In this document: positions 42,979-53,879 of the stretch, piece by piece | Position numbering within the stretch: the stretch's first letter is position 1 | Layout of the letters: each line of letters begins with the position of its first letter | Origin: Anagrus nilaparvatae | Lineage: Eukaryota; Arthropoda; Insecta; Hymenoptera; Mymaridae | Direction of reading: 5' to 3' | Assembly: GCA_022575985.1 (NCBI GenBank) | Contig: JAKSXM010000007.1 | Span: 60,232,501-60,296,500, forward strand | Length of the DNA stretch: 64,000 nt | Notes under the pieces: model-generated | Databases searched by the model: none | Seen by the model: the letters and a program-made list of their open reading frames with translations, nothing else | Told to the model about the DNA's origin: nothing | Program-made: the position numbers and the translations under genes

Positions 42979-44968
42979 CGGAGCAGAATATCATGTACCC
43001 GATGCCCTCTCTCGAGCCTTTGAAGATCAGGTTGCTTCTTTGGATGATAACCCCATTCAGGATCCTTGGTATCTAAATAAAATGAATTTAGTCGCATCCA
43101 ACCCTGACAAGGACCCAGACTGGCAAATAAAGGATAATAAGTTGTACTTTCATAAGCCACACCCCTGGATAGACCCGCTTATGAAAGATCTGGACAGTTG
43201 GAAACTTGTCTTACCACATGAAAGGACAAGAGATATAATCTCTGAATGTCATGATCCGCCGCAGTCTGGTCACTTAGGTCGGGATAAAACTTTAGAGCTA
43301 GTTTCAAGGCATTATTACTGGCCTGGCATGTCTGTTGATGTAGCGCGATACATAGAAAATTGTGAAATCTGCCAGGAAAGTAAAGTGCCGAGAACTGGTC
43401 CTACTGGACTTATGGGAATACGGGAACAAAATGAACCCTGGAGCACCATAGCTACGGATATAATGGGACCATTGCCTTTAACTAAAAATAGGTTCCAGTA
43501 TGTCCTTGTTGTTCTGGACCTGTTTACAAAATTTGTCATTATCAGACCTCTAAGGGTAGCTGATGGTCCCCGAATCTGGAAAGTCCTTGAACAAGACGTA
43601 TTTGCGGTTTACGGATTTCCTTCTACGGTTCATACGGATAATGGTACGGAATTCCTGAATAAGTATATCGACAGTCGTCTTGAAAGCTATGGCATAAAAC
43701 ACACCACAATACCAGCTTATCACGCACAAGGTAACGCTGTGGAACGGGTCAATAGCCAGATTAAAACCATGATTCGAGCCTTCTTAAAAGACGACCATCG
43801 AATGTGGGATGAACATCTTTCGGAATTTAGCTTCGCAATTAACAATTCGTTACACGATTCGGCTCGTTTCTCGCCGTTTTTCCTGAATTATGGTAGAAAT
43901 CCCGTACCTCCCTTTTCGTCACAACTGGCTGACATTCCACGTCGCCAAAATGTCAATCCTGACCCTAATAAATGGGGGGACCGCATGCTACGGCTCGAAG
44001 CCTATCATGATCTGATTAAAAGATTCTTGTTTAAAGCCTCGGCTAGGCAGGCTAAAAATTATAATAAAGGCCGTAAGAAAGCCAAATTTAAAGTAGGTGA
44101 TCTAGTTAGAGTAAAAGAATTTCCCATGTCTTCAAAAATTAAAAGATTTTCGGCAAAATTAGTAAGACCTTTTTCGAAACCATACCGCATTACGGAAGTA
44201 ATTTCCCCCAACGTGTATAACATAGAATTGGATTCTAATCATAAAATAGCTAAAGTTCACGTCAGGTTTTTAAAGCGATACTCTTCTGGTAATACTTCAG
44301 ATTCTCTTTCCTGTAATGCCCTGACTGACGAAAATTTATGTCCTTTTCAGATGGAGAAATATGAGATTACTCCTAACCCCACCTTCCACGTAGGGCGACT
44401 TAAAGCGTCAGGTGAATGGGTGAAATTGCTCGATTTCGAGACCATCCTGGCAGAAAAAAGAGAAAACGCCTTGGTTCAGGCGGTTGGTGAAAAATTGATC
44501 TTTTCATCGATCACACCTGTACACGATCAAACACGGTCAACTAAACCTGCTGATCCTCCGGTAATCAAAAAGTCGCTCCCACAGCTTATGGAACTCGTTA
44601 CAGTCAAGCCCAAAACTGCTGATCTGATAAGTTTTGAAAAAACGTCCAAGACTCCTCCCAAACGTCCTCTTAAGGCGATAGAACCAGCCAAGTTTCGGTA
44701 CAACACTCCATGTTGGAATTGTGGTAGTTACGAGCACCGACACCGTGGCTGCAAGATAGCCCAACAAAAATATTACTGTTTCACATGCGGCAAGGAAGGG
44801 GCGTCAAAGGAGACTTTTGATAACGAAAAATGTATCGAGAAAAGAGCTAATGATTATCTGACTGGAAGACTCTCTACGAATCCGGATGGCGCCAAGAGAC
44901 AACGCCTTGCTATTATGGCTACACCGAATTCTGATTCTATCCAAGTTCGAATAATCAATACCCCATAA
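42979..44968 (+). CDS. integrase-only ORF of a deleted Gypsy-type retrotransposon, with C-terminal zinc knuckle
   Basis: The frame opens with EYHVPDALSRA, the usual end of RNase H. The zinc-binding HHCC domain follows (HLGRDKTLELVSRHYYWPGM ... CEIC). The integrase core has its D, D and E at ATDIMGPLP, HTDNGTEF and AVERVNSQIK, and then comes the C-terminal DNA-binding region (FKVGDLVRV ... RFLKRY). Integrase inserts the cDNA into the genome. Gag, protease, reverse transcriptase and most of RNase H are absent: the leader joins straight to integrase in an open frame. Unusually the protein continues for ~240 residues and ends with a CCHC knuckle (CWNCGSYEHRHRGC) and a partial second one (CFTCGKEG), a Gag-type feature placed after integrase. 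The first ATG is in KMNLVASNP; with no upstream gag-pol, expression is uncertain. It has no internal stop, so the deletion is fairly recent or the ORF is preserved. Confidence 0.75.
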
Positions 44969-45493
44969 CTGAGCGATCAAGAGAGTGATGATAACCTAGA
45001 GCTGACTAGATACTCCAACGATGATCTCCTTGATTAAATTGTCTCATTTTAATTTTTGCAATCCAGTATATATATATATGTATATAATAATTTATAAGAC
45101 TAAAACACTAGTCGTATCTTCCTTTATAATTTCTTTTATTTTTTTTTCATAAGTCAGAATAAAAAATTACTGACTATAAACTTTATTTTTTTTTGTATCC
45201 TTTTTTGTTAATATACATTAATATTAAGGCAATAGCCCTTAAAAATAAAAATATCATATATATATACTTCATAACTAAAATTACGGTGTTTACTTATTTA
45301 TCCCTTCCCTAAACCTTTTTCTTTACAGGCTTTCCGGAAAGAATATATATTTGAGTACACCTAATTTAATTTATTTTTAGGTTAAGTTAATTCGTTCTCT
45401 GTTACTAGCCCACGATTGTTAGGTAGGTGAGCACATTTGGCGTTTCATCAAGATCTGTAGTTAGCCCCTTAACTACGGTTAAGAGGGGGGGTT
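44969..45493 (+). other. 3' internal region and polypurine tract of the integrase unit
   Basis: Non-coding, with a (TA)n stretch near 45070, a possible splice acceptor CTTTACAGGC (45330), and the tract TTAAGAGGGGGGGTT just before the LTR at 45494. It mirrors 41740-41983. Confidence 0.6.
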
Positions 45494-46208
45494 TGTAACA
45501 GGAATGTTACATTTCAATAAAATATTTAATTACATTTGTTTTCTTTTAATTTAAAAATTTGAATTCATAATCTTTGCCTCTTTTTCTTCGGCAAAAATAA
45601 ACATGTGGCTCCGTGGGAACGCGAATCGCGGACTTCCGAAAAAGGAGGAACGCGTCGCGAACCGACGCCAGTGCACGTCGAGCTCGTGCAAGTACAACAC
45701 GCGATTAAGGTATTCGTACATATTTTTGTATTTCAAATCTCTTTAGATAAAATTTAAATAATTAGTTAAATTAATTTAATCTAAATTAGCTTCACGTGAG
45801 TTTCTATAAATTGCTCAATCTTTGTGAAGTGATAATATTGTGTGATTTATCATCTATTTCTAATTCGGAGTCGCCGCACGCATAGCGACGACTCCATTAT
45901 CGAAAATTTCCGGATAAGAAGTTTCGATAAAACTTTATAAATTTATTTGTGTTTCACTTAAATACAAGTTTGGTCACGTCGTTCCGGAGGATTTCGCCAG
46001 AAGATATCTTCGAAGGTAAAACAACGTTTTCCTTTTAAACGCGAATGTGTTCGGCGGCGATTATTTTAGGTTAATTCGTTAATATAGCTAATTTTTATTG
46101 TTGTATACGGAAAGACGCCCTGAATTTCATGCTCGTCCTTTTTCTTTGATTACGGTTTATCTCCCTTTATTTTCGGTCAATTAATTAATTCCGGTTAAAG
46201 AACCGGTG
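45494..46208 (+). mobile_element. LTR of a Gypsy-type retrotransposon (second)
   Basis: It begins TGTAACAGGAATGTTACATT after the polypurine tract and ends before TGGCGCTCAAAACA. It contains a G+C-rich section (45590-45710) and a stable hairpin, GGAGTCGCCGC / GCGACGACTCC, at 45869-45897. It is followed by a leader (46209-46375) with acceptor TTTTCAG and donor GTAAGT, so it was also an upstream LTR for a third unit that is cut off near 46450. Confidence 0.6.
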
Positions 46209-46489
46209 GCGCTCAAAACATATTTTGTAAGATAATTAATTAATATTTTCTTATTAATAAAATAAATAATTGTTGTTTTATTTTAATTAATTATATTCTT
46301 TTTCATTTATCTACCTCCCCTTAAATTCTCTTATTTTCAGGGTCACGGAGCCAACAATGAGCGAAGCACGGTAAGTCAAAGGCCGCTCATTGCTCCGAAA
46401 ATTTATGTGTGTCTGTTAATATCATTTCAGATAATCTGCTTTCCCCAATTTATAATTAATTTTTTTATAAATGACACCGCACCGGTCAT

Positions 46490-46545
46490 AGAGTGAACAT
46501 GTTCCATGCTCGTTGGTTGTGTAGTTACACAAACCGGTTACAAAT
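46490..46545 (+). mobile_element. right-end fragment of the GGAACATGTT element
   Basis: GAACATGTTCCATG followed by TTGGTTGTG..CACAAACCGG and TTACAAATTTTT matches the right terminus of the 10.1-kb element. Confidence 0.55.
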
Positions 46546-46719
46546 TTTTGTTATATCAATTCATAATTTACAGTTTCCAATTTATTTTATTTTTAGTATC
46601 TCCTCCACAGAAGTTCTAAAGCAATCCAAACCCATTATTTAAACGTCATAATCCCTAATATTCGAAATTATGGACTGCCTGAGGATATCGTAAGACTATT
46701 ATTACGCATTGAATAATTA

Positions 46720-47427
46720 CACAGCTGCACAAAAAAAAAGTTCTGATCCTGTAACTAGACCTACCTACAGGTAAGTTTTTCGATGTCCTAAAACCGAATC
46801 TGAAGTCAGAATTCAGCCTACACCCTCAGATTTTGCCTCAGCTACCCCCAGCCACGCTCTAAACAACCCCAAAAATCAAATATTTTCCAACAAAAGTTCT
46901 TAGCACCATAAGAACTTTTGTTGGAAACAGTAAGCATATCGCTGTAATATTCTAAAGCGATTAATTAGCCTTCCTCTAATGGACTTTAGAGGGTAACTAG
47001 GCTAGCTGGGGCAAAAACTATGGATGATAGATAAATTCTGACTTAAAATTCGTTTTTAGAACATCAAAAAACGTAAGTAAGATACTTTAATTTATAACTT
47101 TTGTACAAAGTAAAATATTCACCCTTCGGGGCGGTTTAGAGGGTGGCTGGGGGTAGCTGGGGCATAATCTGAGGATGTAGGCTGAGTTCTGACTTCAGAT
47201 TCGGTTTTAGGTCACCAAAATGCGTAGCTAAAGTACTTTAATTTTTAACTTTTGGACATAGTAAAATATTTGCTTTTTGGGCGATTTAGAGGGTGGCTGG
47301 GGGTAGCTGTGGCAAAATCTGAGGGTGTAGGCTGAATTCTGACTTCAGATTCGGTTTTAGGACATCGAAAAACTAAACAGGAGGTAGGTCTAGTTACAGG
47401 ATAAGAACTTTTTTTTGTGCAGCTGTG
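46720..47427. mobile_element. CAC-ended MITE with ~45-bp inverted repeats
   Basis: The ends are CACAGCTGCACAAAAAAAA..GTTCT and its mirror ..AAGAAC..TTTTTTTTGTGCAGCTGTG, extending inward through ATCCTGTAACTAGACCTACC. A TTA triplet lies on both sides (46717-46719 and 47428-47430). CAC termini with a 3-bp duplication suggest the CACTA/CMC superfamily. Inside are three copies of a ~170-bp unit (GGTGGCTGGGGGTAGCTG, TCTGACTTCAGATTCGGTTT), the first inverted, and a perfect hairpin at 46884-46927. No coding sequence. Confidence 0.7.
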
Positions 47428-47430
47428 TTA

Positions 47431-48484
47431 TATTATATTATTATATTAACTTATATTAATTTAAAAAAAATCCTTATTTAGTATTAACTTTGGATTTATT
47501 CTAAAAACATTTTACATCTTTAACGTCGTTTATTGAACAAATTATTGCTGTAAATAAATAAATAATTAATAGTTTATTGCTGTAAATAAATCAAAAAATA
47601 AAATGACTGAAAATCGCAATTAATTAATCTGCGCACTTTTATAAAAAAATCTTTATTTTATTATTCCAACATACGCATAAAGACTAGTATTATTTTTTTG
47701 TTTAAATAATTTAAAATTACTAATCAATTACAACATAATTATTAATTATTAATTTTAGAATTTTAATTCATTTTTTTTGTAATAATAATAATTTAAATTA
47801 AAATTTCACTTTGTACATATTAATTTTTCAATTAATTTATAATTTATGTTAATTAATTAAATTTTAGAAAAAAATTGTATTAGATTTAATTGATTAAATG
47901 AGAGTTTTAAATTTATAAGAGCGATTTTTTTTACTCGATCACTTGTTACAAATAATTGATCATCTATGGAAAAAAATATGAATTTATAGAAATTTTTGAA
48001 TTTGATTAAAAATAAAAATCACCTGAATTTTTAGTTTTTAATAAATATCGAAGCCCAATATTTTTTGTAAAAATTAATGCAATTAAAGCATAAGTGGCAC
48101 TACATGTTATAAAAAATTAAATTATTTCGAAAATTTAGAATTTTAAAATTCTGCGTTGTATAGCAAAAGAGCTCCAAATGAAAATGTATATAATTAATTG
48201 AATATTTATTATATTTTAAAAAAATACATCATTTATTTTTTATTAAAATTTTTAGTATTTTTATTTTTCCCTTAAATTTTATTTTTTTATTTTTAATAAT
48301 CCTATTGATATGCATTTTGTATTTATTTAGATTGCTTGTAAACTGGTAAAATATTAATATTATTGTAAGTATAGTGGAAAAATTAAATCAGATTTTTTGT
48401 ATTGCAATCTATGTGTAGCAAATATTGTATTTGTTTCAATGTCTAAGAATTATTTTTTGTTGTAATATTAAATAATAATTACTC
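47431..48484. other. A+T-rich intergenic DNA
   Basis: Over 1 kb of very A+T-rich DNA with no coding, RNA or repeat structure beyond short near-duplications (TTTATTGCTGTAAATAAAT at about 47527-47590). Confidence 0.5.
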
Positions 48485-48494
48485 TTCTATATTG

Positions 48495-48850
48495 TCAGTA
48501 ACCAGAAAGCACTTATTTTATACGCCCTTTTTGGCCTAAAAAATTGCGTGTTTTATCGTCACCAACAAAAGGGAAAATCATATACGATTCTTGTCCATAA
48601 AGAATCTATGATACAAATAATTGCATTTTACTTTAATTTGTATGACCGTAATATACGTGCAATTTGGGCCATCCTTTACTGTTTTGGACAAACTGTCGTA
48701 AGGCTGAAGAACATCACTATCTGGTTTTGTAGATAAGCCTTTTTGTCGAAATAATAGATTATAATCCCATTAAAAATAATTTCTATCTGCAAAAACCAGA
48801 TAATACATTTTTCAGCCGTATGCCAGCCTATAGGATAGTATTAATATTAA
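48495..48850. mobile_element. hairpin MITE of the TATACGACCC family, copy 2 (degenerate)
   Basis: It contains AGTAACCAGAAAGCACTTAT, TATACGATTCTTGTCCATAA, GTGCAATTTGGGCCATCCTT and AAACTGTCGTAAGGCTGAAG, matching parts of the other copies. The 62-codon frame at 48548 is repeat-derived. Confidence 0.5.
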
Positions 48851-49024
48851 TATTACATATTTACTTTCGAATATTATTTAATTTTAATATTATTTAATAT
48901 TATTTAATTCAAAAATTCAGCAAATAAAGATGTTTTTTTAATTTTAGTATATTAAGATTAAATTAAAAGATGAAAAACAACACAAACTTCCTAAAAATTC
49001 TAAATTTGAAAAAATCTCTAAAAT

Positions 49025-49205
49025 AATTTTTCTGGACAGTGGCCAGACAAGTGCTGAACGTTCGAGCCTCGGCCATGAAAAAAAGAATGACCCAAATCGC
49101 AGTTTACCATCCTCGGCTTCGCCTCGGAATGTAATTAACATGTGATTTGGGCAATTCTTTATTTTTCCAGCCATGGGTCGTAATATACTATAGATATGGT
49201 AAGAT
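49025..49205. mobile_element. hairpin MITE of the TATACGACCC family, copy 3
   Basis: It contains CGGCCATGAAAAAAAGAATG, CCCAAATCGCAGTTTACCAT, CCTCGGCTTCGCCTCGGAAT, TGTGATTTGGGCAATTCTTT and GGGTCGTAATATACTA, the best-preserved half of the family together with 61548-61700. The 90-codon minus frame here is repeat-derived. Confidence 0.6.
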
Positions 49206-49231
49206 TCAATCAACAATTATATATCATCATC

Positions 49232-49299
49232 AAGCATATCGACGAATTAAATGATAATATTAATGCAGCTTTGACTTCTTTGAAATCAATAGTTAATCA
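49232..49299 (+). other. possible small orphan exon
   Basis: Between an acceptor-like CATCAAG and a strong donor (CAA|GTAAGT at about 49300) a frame reads HIDELNDNINAALTSLKSIV, which looks like a coiled-coil segment. No companion exon is recognised; speculative. Confidence 0.2.
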
Positions 49300-49373
49300 A
49301 GTAAGTCTTCAGTAAAAATAAAATTTTGTACCCTAAAATTTTGTACCCTGAATTTTTTAAATTTTGTTCTGCT

Positions 49374-49634
49374 TCACTCATCCAATATTTGTTTTAGCAT
49401 GTTAACTGCGGTATTGGCCAATTGATCTCTTCTGGCCTCGTGAATTTTAAATAGAGCTCTAAAATCTGCCGCAGCGAACGTATATGTTAAAGCTCTAAAA
49501 CTCATTCCATGTAGGTATTGAATAAAATCATAAAAAGCTCTGGAGTACCTACCCATATATAAATTTATAAATAATAAACATTCCATGTATATATATAATG
49601 TTTTTGTGAAAATTATTGTTGGAATGCGTACCAA
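49374..49634 (-). other. short open frame of unknown character
   Basis: The C-terminal half of this 86-codon frame (MSFRALTYTFAAADFRALFK, then IHEARRDQLANTAV) has a protein-like composition, with Ala, Arg and Glu codons unusual for this DNA. The N-terminal half is Ile/Tyr-rich like non-coding sequence. It may be a coding relic; no family recognised. Confidence 0.25.
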
Positions 49635-50751
49635 TAATAATTATAAATATTTGAAATTAATTTTTTTAAAACAATTATGCTAGATAATTTGCATGTGTAC
49701 AGTTTAATAATATATATGACGTGTACTGTTAGATCTTCAAAACGTTCAATATTTAAATCGGTTTCAAAATATTTTCCCCCGAAAGTGCAGCCAAAGAAAA
49801 TTATTTCCGTATTTTTAGATTTAATTTCTTGATCCGATTCTCGATTTTTGCAAATATTTTATTTTTATATATGTCATTTTTTTTGTCACCGATTGAAATG
49901 AAAATTTTTTGACAAGAGAAGTATTTATTTATTTAGTCTATACAGCGCTCTTGAAAAATAATTAGTTCAAGCTTGGGTTAAGTAGGGGAAAATTTTTCTT
50001 ACTAAAAAGTTTCTTAGTTTTTAGGTTTAAAAATTATTAATATTAATCTGGAGAGGGAGAGAGAGCTGTTTCAGGTTTCTGATCTTGGAATCTAATTATG
50101 TGGAATATTTTCTTTAAAAACCCAAAAACCGAGAATTCAGATAAATTAGATATATCTTACATTTTGAAACGGATTTATAACAATTAAATCCACTTAGCTT
50201 GGAGATTTAACGTGCCATAATCAACACAGATTACGTGAAGTAATATGTGATATTAAATGTAATACTAATACAAAAAATTAAATATTTAAATACGGATTTA
50301 ACCTGCATACAAATGAACATTAAATTTACTGATTCTAAGGTGCTTAGGTATTCGAATCAAAATATATAAAAAATTAAAATTAATTTTCCTTCATTTAATC
50401 AATATTATATAATTGTGTATGAAATATATATGATAGATACTGACCACAGTACCTGAAAATATCAAGTACACACACACACATAGTGTGCCAATGTATACTT
50501 ATTATATGTATATAATAATAAAACCAAATAAACTAATTCAAATAAAAAATAAAGCTAAAAGTCTTTCATTCAATATTAAAATAAAAGTAATGAATGTATA
50601 TAATCAAAAATTAAAAATATTTATTGAAAAAAATAAAATTAATCCGTCTGGGCACTATTGTCTAAATGAATAGTTATTTAATTGTTGAAAAAATGTTTAT
50701 AAAAATTTTATTAATAAATTTTTTTATAAAATTTATATAATATTGTAAATC

Positions 50752-50755
<4 letters not shown>

Positions 50756-50794
<39 letters not shown>
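50756..50794. repeat. (AT)n microsatellite
   Basis: About 19 uninterrupted AT repeats. Confidence 0.9.
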
Positions 50795-50797
<3 letters not shown>

Positions 50798-50954
50798 GTA
50801 TATTTTGACAATAAATATTTTTTTGGACATTTTATTAAAATTTAATAAAATATGAGTATCAACTTTAAAAGTAAAAGAAAAAAATTATTTAATATTTTGG
50901 ATTCAAAATAATAAAATTTAGTTTATATTAATAAATTCCTAATAAATATATTAT

Positions 50955-52235
50955 AATTTTTGGGCCATGAATCTTGTGAGATAAAATTTTATGGCCTAAG
51001 CTAAGTAAAATTTAATTTCAGCAAAATTATATTTCAAAATACTGATGATATTGATTAAATTAACAATATTTTTAAAACTTTAATAAATTAAAGTATAATT
51101 AAAACTAAGTTAAGTCTTGTTGTTTCCTAATCACAAGTTATAATATTACTTTTGGGCCATAAATATTGTGAGATGAAATTATATAGCCTAAGATAAGCAA
51201 ATTTTTATTTCAGCAAAAGTTTACAGTAAATAGATAATTTTTCTTATACAGCTTTTTCACATTGGGCTCACAGGCTGTACTTTAAATATAATTAGCTTAT
51301 ATTATAACAATTTGTTATCTTCAGAAACTGCTTAACTTGCCAGGCCCCTAAATAAGCAGTAAACGGCGTGAACTGAAATTGTATCAAAAATTATGTATTA
51401 TAAAAAAGTTTATAAGGCTCTGTGGAGAATATTTTGTGTCAACAGTTTATTAGCCAATCAAATTTCTTGTTTTCGAATTTGAATTTTTTCTTTATTGGTT
51501 ATATGGGTTATAGTTTATTGTAAACATCAATCTTTGATATTTCTTTAATGAAGCTACTATAATGGGAAATTATAATGCGATATATAGCTAGTTTTAATTT
51601 AGTGTAAAAAGAATTAAAATATTACTATTGCTATTGTTGTTATTCTCATCGCCCATAATTTTTTAATATATATCTAATGGTTATTTATAATTGACCTGTA
51701 CTTTTGCCCAGTACAGGTCAATTATAAATAACCATTAGATAAAATTTTACTTTATAAATATTAAATAAATTGGAAATTATTTATAAAAATTGTAAGAATA
51801 TTTAAAAAATATATAGTAAGAATATTTTCAAAAGTAAAAAAAGTAGTTACCCCCATAATAGCTATATCCAAATAATAAATATTTTGCATACATCTAAACT
51901 AAACACAAATCTATAAAAACGATTTCTTTAATTTTGTTTTAATTTCCCACCGATAAAATGGTTATTTAGGGGCCTGGCAAGTTAAGCAGTTTCTGAAGAT
52001 AATAAATTGTTATAATATAAGCTAATTATATTTAAAGTACAGCCTGTGAGCCCAATGTGAAAAAGCTGTATAAGAAAAATTATCTGTTTACTGTAAACTT
52101 TTGCTGAAATAAAAATTTGCTCAGCTTAGGCCACATAATTTCATCTCACAACATTTATGGCCCAAAAGTTATAATATATTTATTAGGAATTCGCACACTT
52201 TTGCTGAAATAAAAATTTACTTAGCTTAGGCCTTA
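50955..52235. mobile_element. fold-back element upstream of the allergen-repeat gene
   Basis: Arms 51130-51360 and 51965-52190 are inverted copies (AACTGCTTAACTTGCCAGGC, ACATTGGGCTCACAGGCTGT, TTTTGGGCCATAAATATTGT with minor changes). A related direct unit lies at 50960-51050, and a second right-hand unit at about 52195-52235 repeats AAAAATTTACTTAGCTTAGG. The interior (51365-51960) is A+T-rich with the perfect hairpin 51671-51741. The right end lies only ~130 bp before the ATG at 52364, so it may supply part of that gene's promoter. Confidence 0.65.
51671..51741. repeat. perfect 31-bp stem, 9-base loop
   Basis: The left arm 51671-51701 (TATCTAATGG...GACCTGTAC) and right arm 51711-51741 (GTACAGGTC...CCATTAGATA) pair without mismatch around TTTTGCCCA. 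A transcript would fold into a 71-nt hairpin. Confidence 0.85.
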
Positions 52236-52363
52236 TTTATACAAGATAAGACTTTCTTTATGTCTCTACTACGCTTATAGTTCTTCAGTAACTAATGGAT
52301 TTTATTTGGGAATCGTGCAATAAAAAATACAGCTGAATAAATACATTAAATTTTTATTAGAAA

Positions 52364-53032
52364 ATGAAGTGTTTACTTTTATTATCGGTGATTTTCACAT
52401 TAGTTGTGAATATCTATTCATTTCCGGCGCTTACAACAAACCCAAATCTTAATAAAGATTTTACGGATTTTCACCAATTAATGATTTCGGAAAGAAAATA
52501 TGAAATAAATTTAATAACACAAAAATATAAATTACAGTTTGAACAAGCTTTTAATTATGGAAGAACTAACGAATTTAATAGATTAAGAGCAAATGTTGCC
52601 AAAACGCCAGAATATCGAGATTTACTAAAGTTTTTCAACATTTCTTTACTACAAGTTAATAAAAAATTAAGAATGATTAATAATGTATGTAAGAATTAAA
52701 TTTTAAATCCATTAAAATATGAAGCAAAGGAAAATCCTGGAACGGCAGTTGACATGATAAATGAAATAAAAGAAGTTTTACCAATAGAAAAATTAAAAGA
52801 ATTATTCGATGAAAAAATACGGTTCTCGGCAGATTACAAAAATTCGGCTTTACGTTTACATTCTAAAAAAGGCAAGCAGCTGCTATCCGTTCTTCAAGCT
52901 ACTCCTCAGTTTAAAAAGTTTGTTGAGACATCTAACCAGAATGAATGTCCTATTGTTGAATGGTATGAAACGATAGCAATTACATTTGGGCTAATGTTTA
53001 ATCCAAATTTAGTCGAAAATATTACTAAATAG
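52364..53032 (+). CDS. secreted insect-allergen-related-repeat (G12-like) protein, with a removable in-frame stop
   Basis: It starts with a signal peptide (MKCLLLLSVIFTLVVNIYSF). Two halves of the insect-allergen-related repeat follow: DFTDFHQLMISERKYEINLI ... AKTPEYRDLLKFFNISL, and INEIKEVLPIEKLKELFDEK ... PQFKKFVETSNQNE ... WYETIAITFGLMF. These helical, lipid-binding-type proteins are typically secreted in the insect midgut. The length (~220 codons) fits a one-repeat member. A TAA at 52697-52699 interrupts an otherwise continuous frame. Excising 52685-52729 (GTATGT ... AAAG, 45 nt, phase 0 at both ends) would remove it, but this is very short for an intron and lacks a pyrimidine tract. So it is either a gene with a tiny intron or a pseudogene with one nonsense mutation. 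Confidence 0.7.
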
Positions 53033-53384
53033 TTTTTGATTGATAATTTTGTAGGATAATGTTACTAATATTACTTATTATGGTTAAATCAGAATCATAT
53101 ATAAATTTTAAAAATTCAGTTCCATGAAAAAAATTTTTTTATCATTCATATTTAAAATAAAATTTTACAAAACGTAAATCAAAGGATCATGGTAATTAAC
53201 TTTTTTCCAAAGTGCAATTTGCAATTTTTGGCAGCCTTTTTCGTGTTTTGGTCTTCTTTTTTTATCTACTTTTTTCCAAAAAAGCAATATTCATGGGATA
53301 ATTTAATTTATAAGCTGTCTTTCTCAAAATTCAAAAAATGGGCTGAAAACACCCTGAAATCAAAGTATTTACTATGAAGTTCAT

Positions 53385-53610
53385 ATAGGAAGTCGATATG
53401 AAATTTGTGCCATTCATATTACAAATAAATTAAAAATGTAATTGTTATAAACTGATTTATTTTAAATGATTTATTTTATATAATTATGTGATAATATTTT
53501 TAAATTTTATTTATTTACTTAAAATACTATATAAAAGACTGCTATATCTCGTATGTACAATTTTGTTTCTAGACAAATAAACTATTATTCTATTCTATTT
53601 ATTATATTCT
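53385..53610 (+). other. possible 3' end of a non-LTR element
   Basis: A+T-rich sequence ends GACAAATAAACTATTATTCT followed by ATTCT/ATTTATT near-repeats, a form common at the 3' ends of some insect LINEs. No coding part is present. Confidence 0.25.
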
Positions 53611-53771
53611 ATTAATGAGTCCTATATGACCCCCTTATGGGCTTTCATATTTTTTTTCATATCCTTTTCATATTCATATTATATATATATGAGTTTCAGA
53701 TAATTCGGGAAATTTAACGTGAAATTGAAATTTTGTTATTCTTTAAATGATTGTGTAAAAACGGCAAATTT

Positions 53772-53856
53772 TCCCTGTTCAAATTCATATTCATATAAAA
53801 TTTTTCCATTTTTCCCTGTTCAAATTCATATTCATATAAAATTTTTCCATTTTTGA
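53772..53856 (+). repeat. tandem duplication of ~42 bp
   Basis: Two adjacent copies of TTCCCTGTTCAAATTCATAT...AAAATTTTTCCATTT. Confidence 0.8.
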
Positions 53857-53879
53857 CCGCCTTTACCATTATAAGGATC

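Noticed and set aside
42930..44767. minus-strand frames of 74-76 codons opposite the integrase ORF
   Set aside because: Shadows of the integrase coding strand.
45590..45710. G+C-rich stretch considered as a gene or CpG island
   Set aside because: It lies inside an LTR; the 61-codon minus frame is not conserved with any recognised family.
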